From contig CALZYE010000004.1 in NCBI GenBank assembly GCA_945830395.1, forward strand, positions 54,342-118,341: DNA of 64,000 bases, read 5' to 3'. This document shows positions 62,284 through 64,000 of this stretch, piece by piece; position 1 is the first letter of the stretch, and every line of letters starts with the position of its first letter. This stretch comes from an uncultured Clostridia bacterium. Lineage in GTDB: Bacteria; Bacillota; Clostridia; Peptostreptococcales; Anaerovoracaceae. The notes beneath the pieces were generated by a model that saw nothing but the letters and a program-made list of their open reading frames with translations, was not told where the DNA came from and did no database searches. The position numbers were made by a program, and so were the translations under genes.

Positions 62284-62305
62284 ATAAGCTTTATATGAGT
62301 TCACA

Positions 62306-62363
62306 AAAAGACTGACACTTAGGGAAATGCAGCTGTTCTGTAAATCCTAAATGTCAGTCTTTT
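62306..62363. terminator. Bidirectional terminator between convergent genes
   Basis: AAAAGACTGACACTTAGG and CCTAAATGTCAGTCTTTT form an 18-bp stem with one mismatch around a 22-nt loop. It separates the flavoprotein gene from the convergent hemerythrin gene. Confidence 0.8.
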
Positions 62364-62445
62364 GAGTATCCTGTCACTTTTTATGATGTATGCTTTGCTT
62401 TAGACTGTCAATCTCGTAATTTATATGATTTTCATGTTTGGTTTT

Positions 62446-63006
62446 CTATACCGTATACTTTGCTTCAAGCCGGGAAAGCATGTCAAGATAGTGCTTTTGA
62501 GTGCCCGCTTCTTCGGCGGCCTTCTCAAAATCTTTGCAGCGTTTGTCTATCTCTGAGAAAACATCTTCTCCTAATTGACGCTCTGCAAAGGTGAAAACTA
62601 CGCTGTTCTCCTTTTCGATATGAATCTGAAGAAGGTGAGCATAGGCCATAGCCTCGGTCAAAATATCGAGTTTATGCTCTGTGGTTTTATTCTCCTTATA
62701 TTCATTCAGCGCCGTTTCAAGTCCTAAAATATGGCTTCTGCCAAGATCATGCTCCACAAGCATACCGTGTGTAATCAAGGTTTCTGCTACGGGACCCAGC
62801 TTTGAAACCATTTCGGGAAAGAGAATTTTCTCTTCTTTTCCGTGATGATGCTTATCTGCGTAGTTTCTGACAAAATCTATCATGTTTCTGAAATCTGCAT
62901 CATTTATTTCTGCACCTTCGAGAATTCCGCAGCATGCGTGCCTGATAACATTAAGCATTCTGACTATGTTATCGTGTTCAAATATTAGACATTCAGTACT
63001 GTACAT
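62446..63006 (-). CDS. Hemerythrin-domain protein
   Basis: The 186-residue four-helix protein carries the di-iron ligand pattern of hemerythrin HHE domains: LIFEHDNIVRML, HHHGKEEKILFPEM, GMLVEHDLGR and LLQIHIEKENSVVF. Such proteins bind oxygen or nitric oxide or donate iron for Fe-S cluster repair (ScdA/YtfE). It is the last gene of a three-gene minus-strand unit whose first gene encodes a DUF1858 domain, the other half of ScdA-type proteins. AGCGAGGAAAATAAATGT gives a moderate ribosome binding site. Confidence 0.9.
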   Translation of the reverse strand: MYSTECLIFEHDNIVRMLNVIRHACCGILEGAEINDADFRNMIDFVRNYADKHHHGKEEKILFPEMVSKLGPVAETLITHGMLVEHDLGRSHILGLETALNEYKENKTTEHKLDILTEAMAYAHLLQIHIEKENSVVFTFAERQLGEDVFSEIDKRCKDFEKAAEEAGTQKHYLDMLSRLEAKYTV

Positions 63007-63022
63007 TTATTTTCCTCGCTTT

Positions 63023-63625
63023 TTATTTGATTGACAGCTTATAATGGTTAAAGTCTGATGCAGTAACCTTCATTTTGCTGTTCTTTAACATTCCTTCCAT
63101 AACCTTGAGCCTCAGCCTGTAGTAGTTTGCAGGATCTCCGCCGGCATCAACCCAGTATGAGCCGTGAATGTCTTGGCATTGCTGCCAAGTATAGCATGTA
63201 CTGTCTTGAGAGGTAACGCTGTTTACCCGGTCGCAGGGCATGCCGTTCAGAAGGGTGTCGTCAAACTTTCTGTATATATCAGAGGCGGTATCGGATTCAG
63301 CTGCCGGATTTTTGCTGCCGAAGTCAAAGGCTGTTTTTTCGATTTCGCTTATTCTGGAAGAATCGGCGGAAAGGATGTCCGTAACAAGCCGCGCATATCT
63401 TTCTTCCGCCGCCTTAATTCTTTTCTGAAGCCATCCATGAATGTTTGCAAGGTCGATTAATTCCTCAAGGGGCTTCATGTCAGAAGAAGCATATTTTTTT
63501 ATAAGCGTTCTGTCCATATCCCAATCATTTTTTTCGGCACAGTCCAGTATACTTTTGGATAAATCCTCCTGAAAGCGAATTTTATTGTACAGCCAGTAGT
63601 GAATAGGTCCCAAAAAAGCACTCAT
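63023..63625 (-). CDS. Helical protein of unknown function in a hemerythrin operon
   Basis: I recall no named family for this 200-residue soluble protein. It is largely helical, opens with GPIHYWLYNKIRFQEDLSKS and has a motif-like middle (DLANIHGWLQKRIKAAEERY). A Cys/His-containing stretch (DSTCYTWQQCQDIHGSYWVD) could bind metal or redox partners. The start codon lies 1 nt after the DUF1858 stop and the hemerythrin gene follows 16 nt after its own stop, so all three are co-expressed. A role in iron, NO or oxygen stress is inferred from the neighbours. Confidence 0.75.
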   Translation of the reverse strand: MSAFLGPIHYWLYNKIRFQEDLSKSILDCAEKNDWDMDRTLIKKYASSDMKPLEELIDLANIHGWLQKRIKAAEERYARLVTDILSADSSRISEIEKTAFDFGSKNPAAESDTASDIYRKFDDTLLNGMPCDRVNSVTSQDSTCYTWQQCQDIHGSYWVDAGGDPANYYRLRLKVMEGMLKNSKMKVTASDFNHYKLSIK

Positions 63626-63626
63626 T

Positions 63627-63851
63627 CTATGCCTCCCGAGCCTTTTCCGCTATCGCCTTATTCACAGCCTCAAGAACCTTATCCGGTTCCAAACCGTGAA
63701 CAAAGCAGGCATCCTTAAGTGATTCAGCCTGAGAAGAAGGGCAGCCGAGGCAATGCATTCCGTGTGAAATGAGAGTCTCAATAGTTTCAGGATGTTCTGC
63801 TACAAGCTGGCCTACCAAAATATCTGCGTTTACTGTTTTTATATCTTTCAT
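63627..63851 (-). CDS. DUF1858 (ScdA_N-like, redox disulfide) protein
   Basis: A 74-residue protein with the CxxC-containing signature ISHGMHCLGCPSSQAESLKD, typical of DUF1858 / hybrid-cluster-protein-associated domains and of the N-terminal domain of ScdA. The track starts at 63857, but that ATG is only 2 nt from AGGAGG; ATG 63851, 8 nt from it, is better placed. It leads the unit with the helical protein and hemerythrin. The upstream 149 nt to the window end are AT-rich with a TATAAT-like element but no clear operator. Confidence 0.88.
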   Translation of the reverse strand: MKDIKTVNADILVGQLVAEHPETIETLISHGMHCLGCPSSQAESLKDACFVHGLEPDKVLEAVNKAIAEKAREA

Positions 63852-64000
63852 TTTCATATCCTCCTAAAGTTTTGATATTTCTATAGTCTAACTATACCCC
63901 GTTTTTTAAAAATTATCCGTATCAAGTATTATAATTTTAAAAAATAAAAATTAAGACCGATAAAATTAAGAATGTAAAATATTTTTGACAGGGGTTAAAT

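Overview
The window looks like a chromosomal segment of a low-to-mid GC, strictly anaerobic, Gram-positive member of the Clostridia (Firmicutes). The evidence is an oxygen-sensitive class III ribonucleotide reductase, a (Re)-type citrate synthase of the Clostridium kluyveri kind followed by aconitase and isocitrate dehydrogenase, D-alanylation genes for teichoic acids, sortase-type CnaB surface proteins, a BceAB-RS peptide-resistance module and GGAGG-type ribosome binding sites. I cannot name the species. An Anaerovoracaceae/Peptostreptococcales-like host-associated anaerobe is a guess.

Layout. 1-8.1 kb: nrdD (minus strand, cut by the window edge, with an NrdR-like box), a double acyl-CoA synthetase fusion, greA, and lysS with a fused tRNA-binding domain. 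8.1-9.3 kb: a scar with a headless AraC regulator, a broken ORF6N gene and a possible IS3-family end. 9.3-15 kb: pabA-pabB-pabC, then an ArsR / HMA protein / P1B-ATPase metal-efflux unit with a visible operator. 15-18 kb, minus strand: an Lgt paralogue, a small membrane protein, a lipoprotein, and a metallophosphoesterase that has lost its metal ligands. 18-24.7 kb: purC, an unknown gene, an SDR, an FHA-RodA/FtsW fusion paired with a transpeptidase PBP, and a membrane protein with an acidic tail. 24.8-31 kb: ahpC, then the citrate-to-2-oxoglutarate operon with its GntR regulator and a FadR-type operator. 31-36.7 kb: a polysaccharide deacetylase, a decayed gene, and dltABCD ending in a small dltX missing from the ORF track.

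36.7-40.6 kb: an RlmD/TrmA-family RNA methyltransferase whose 3' end has been used as an insertion site. A 17-bp direct repeat flanks about 1.94 kb of AT-rich DNA carrying a Ser/Thr kinase with an unrecognised C-terminal half, and a second copy of the methyltransferase C-terminus lies beyond it. 40.6-51.2 kb: two CnaB-repeat surface proteins flanking a BceAB-RS module. 51.5-58.3 kb: a tight seven-gene-function operon (TetR, two half-ABC proteins, ECF S, T and double A subunits) resembling metallophore/haem uptake loci, with a 24-bp operator over its promoter. 58.4-62.3 kb: an ABC-2 pair and a COG2509-type FAD protein. 62.4-63.9 kb, minus strand: a DUF1858 / helical protein / hemerythrin operon that looks like a split iron-cluster-repair (ScdA/RIC) system.

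Taken together the segment mixes housekeeping with envelope remodelling, metal handling and stress defence. The clearest signs of horizontal exchange are at 8.1-9.1 kb and 38.15-43 kb. No rRNA, tRNA, CRISPR array or intact transposase was seen.
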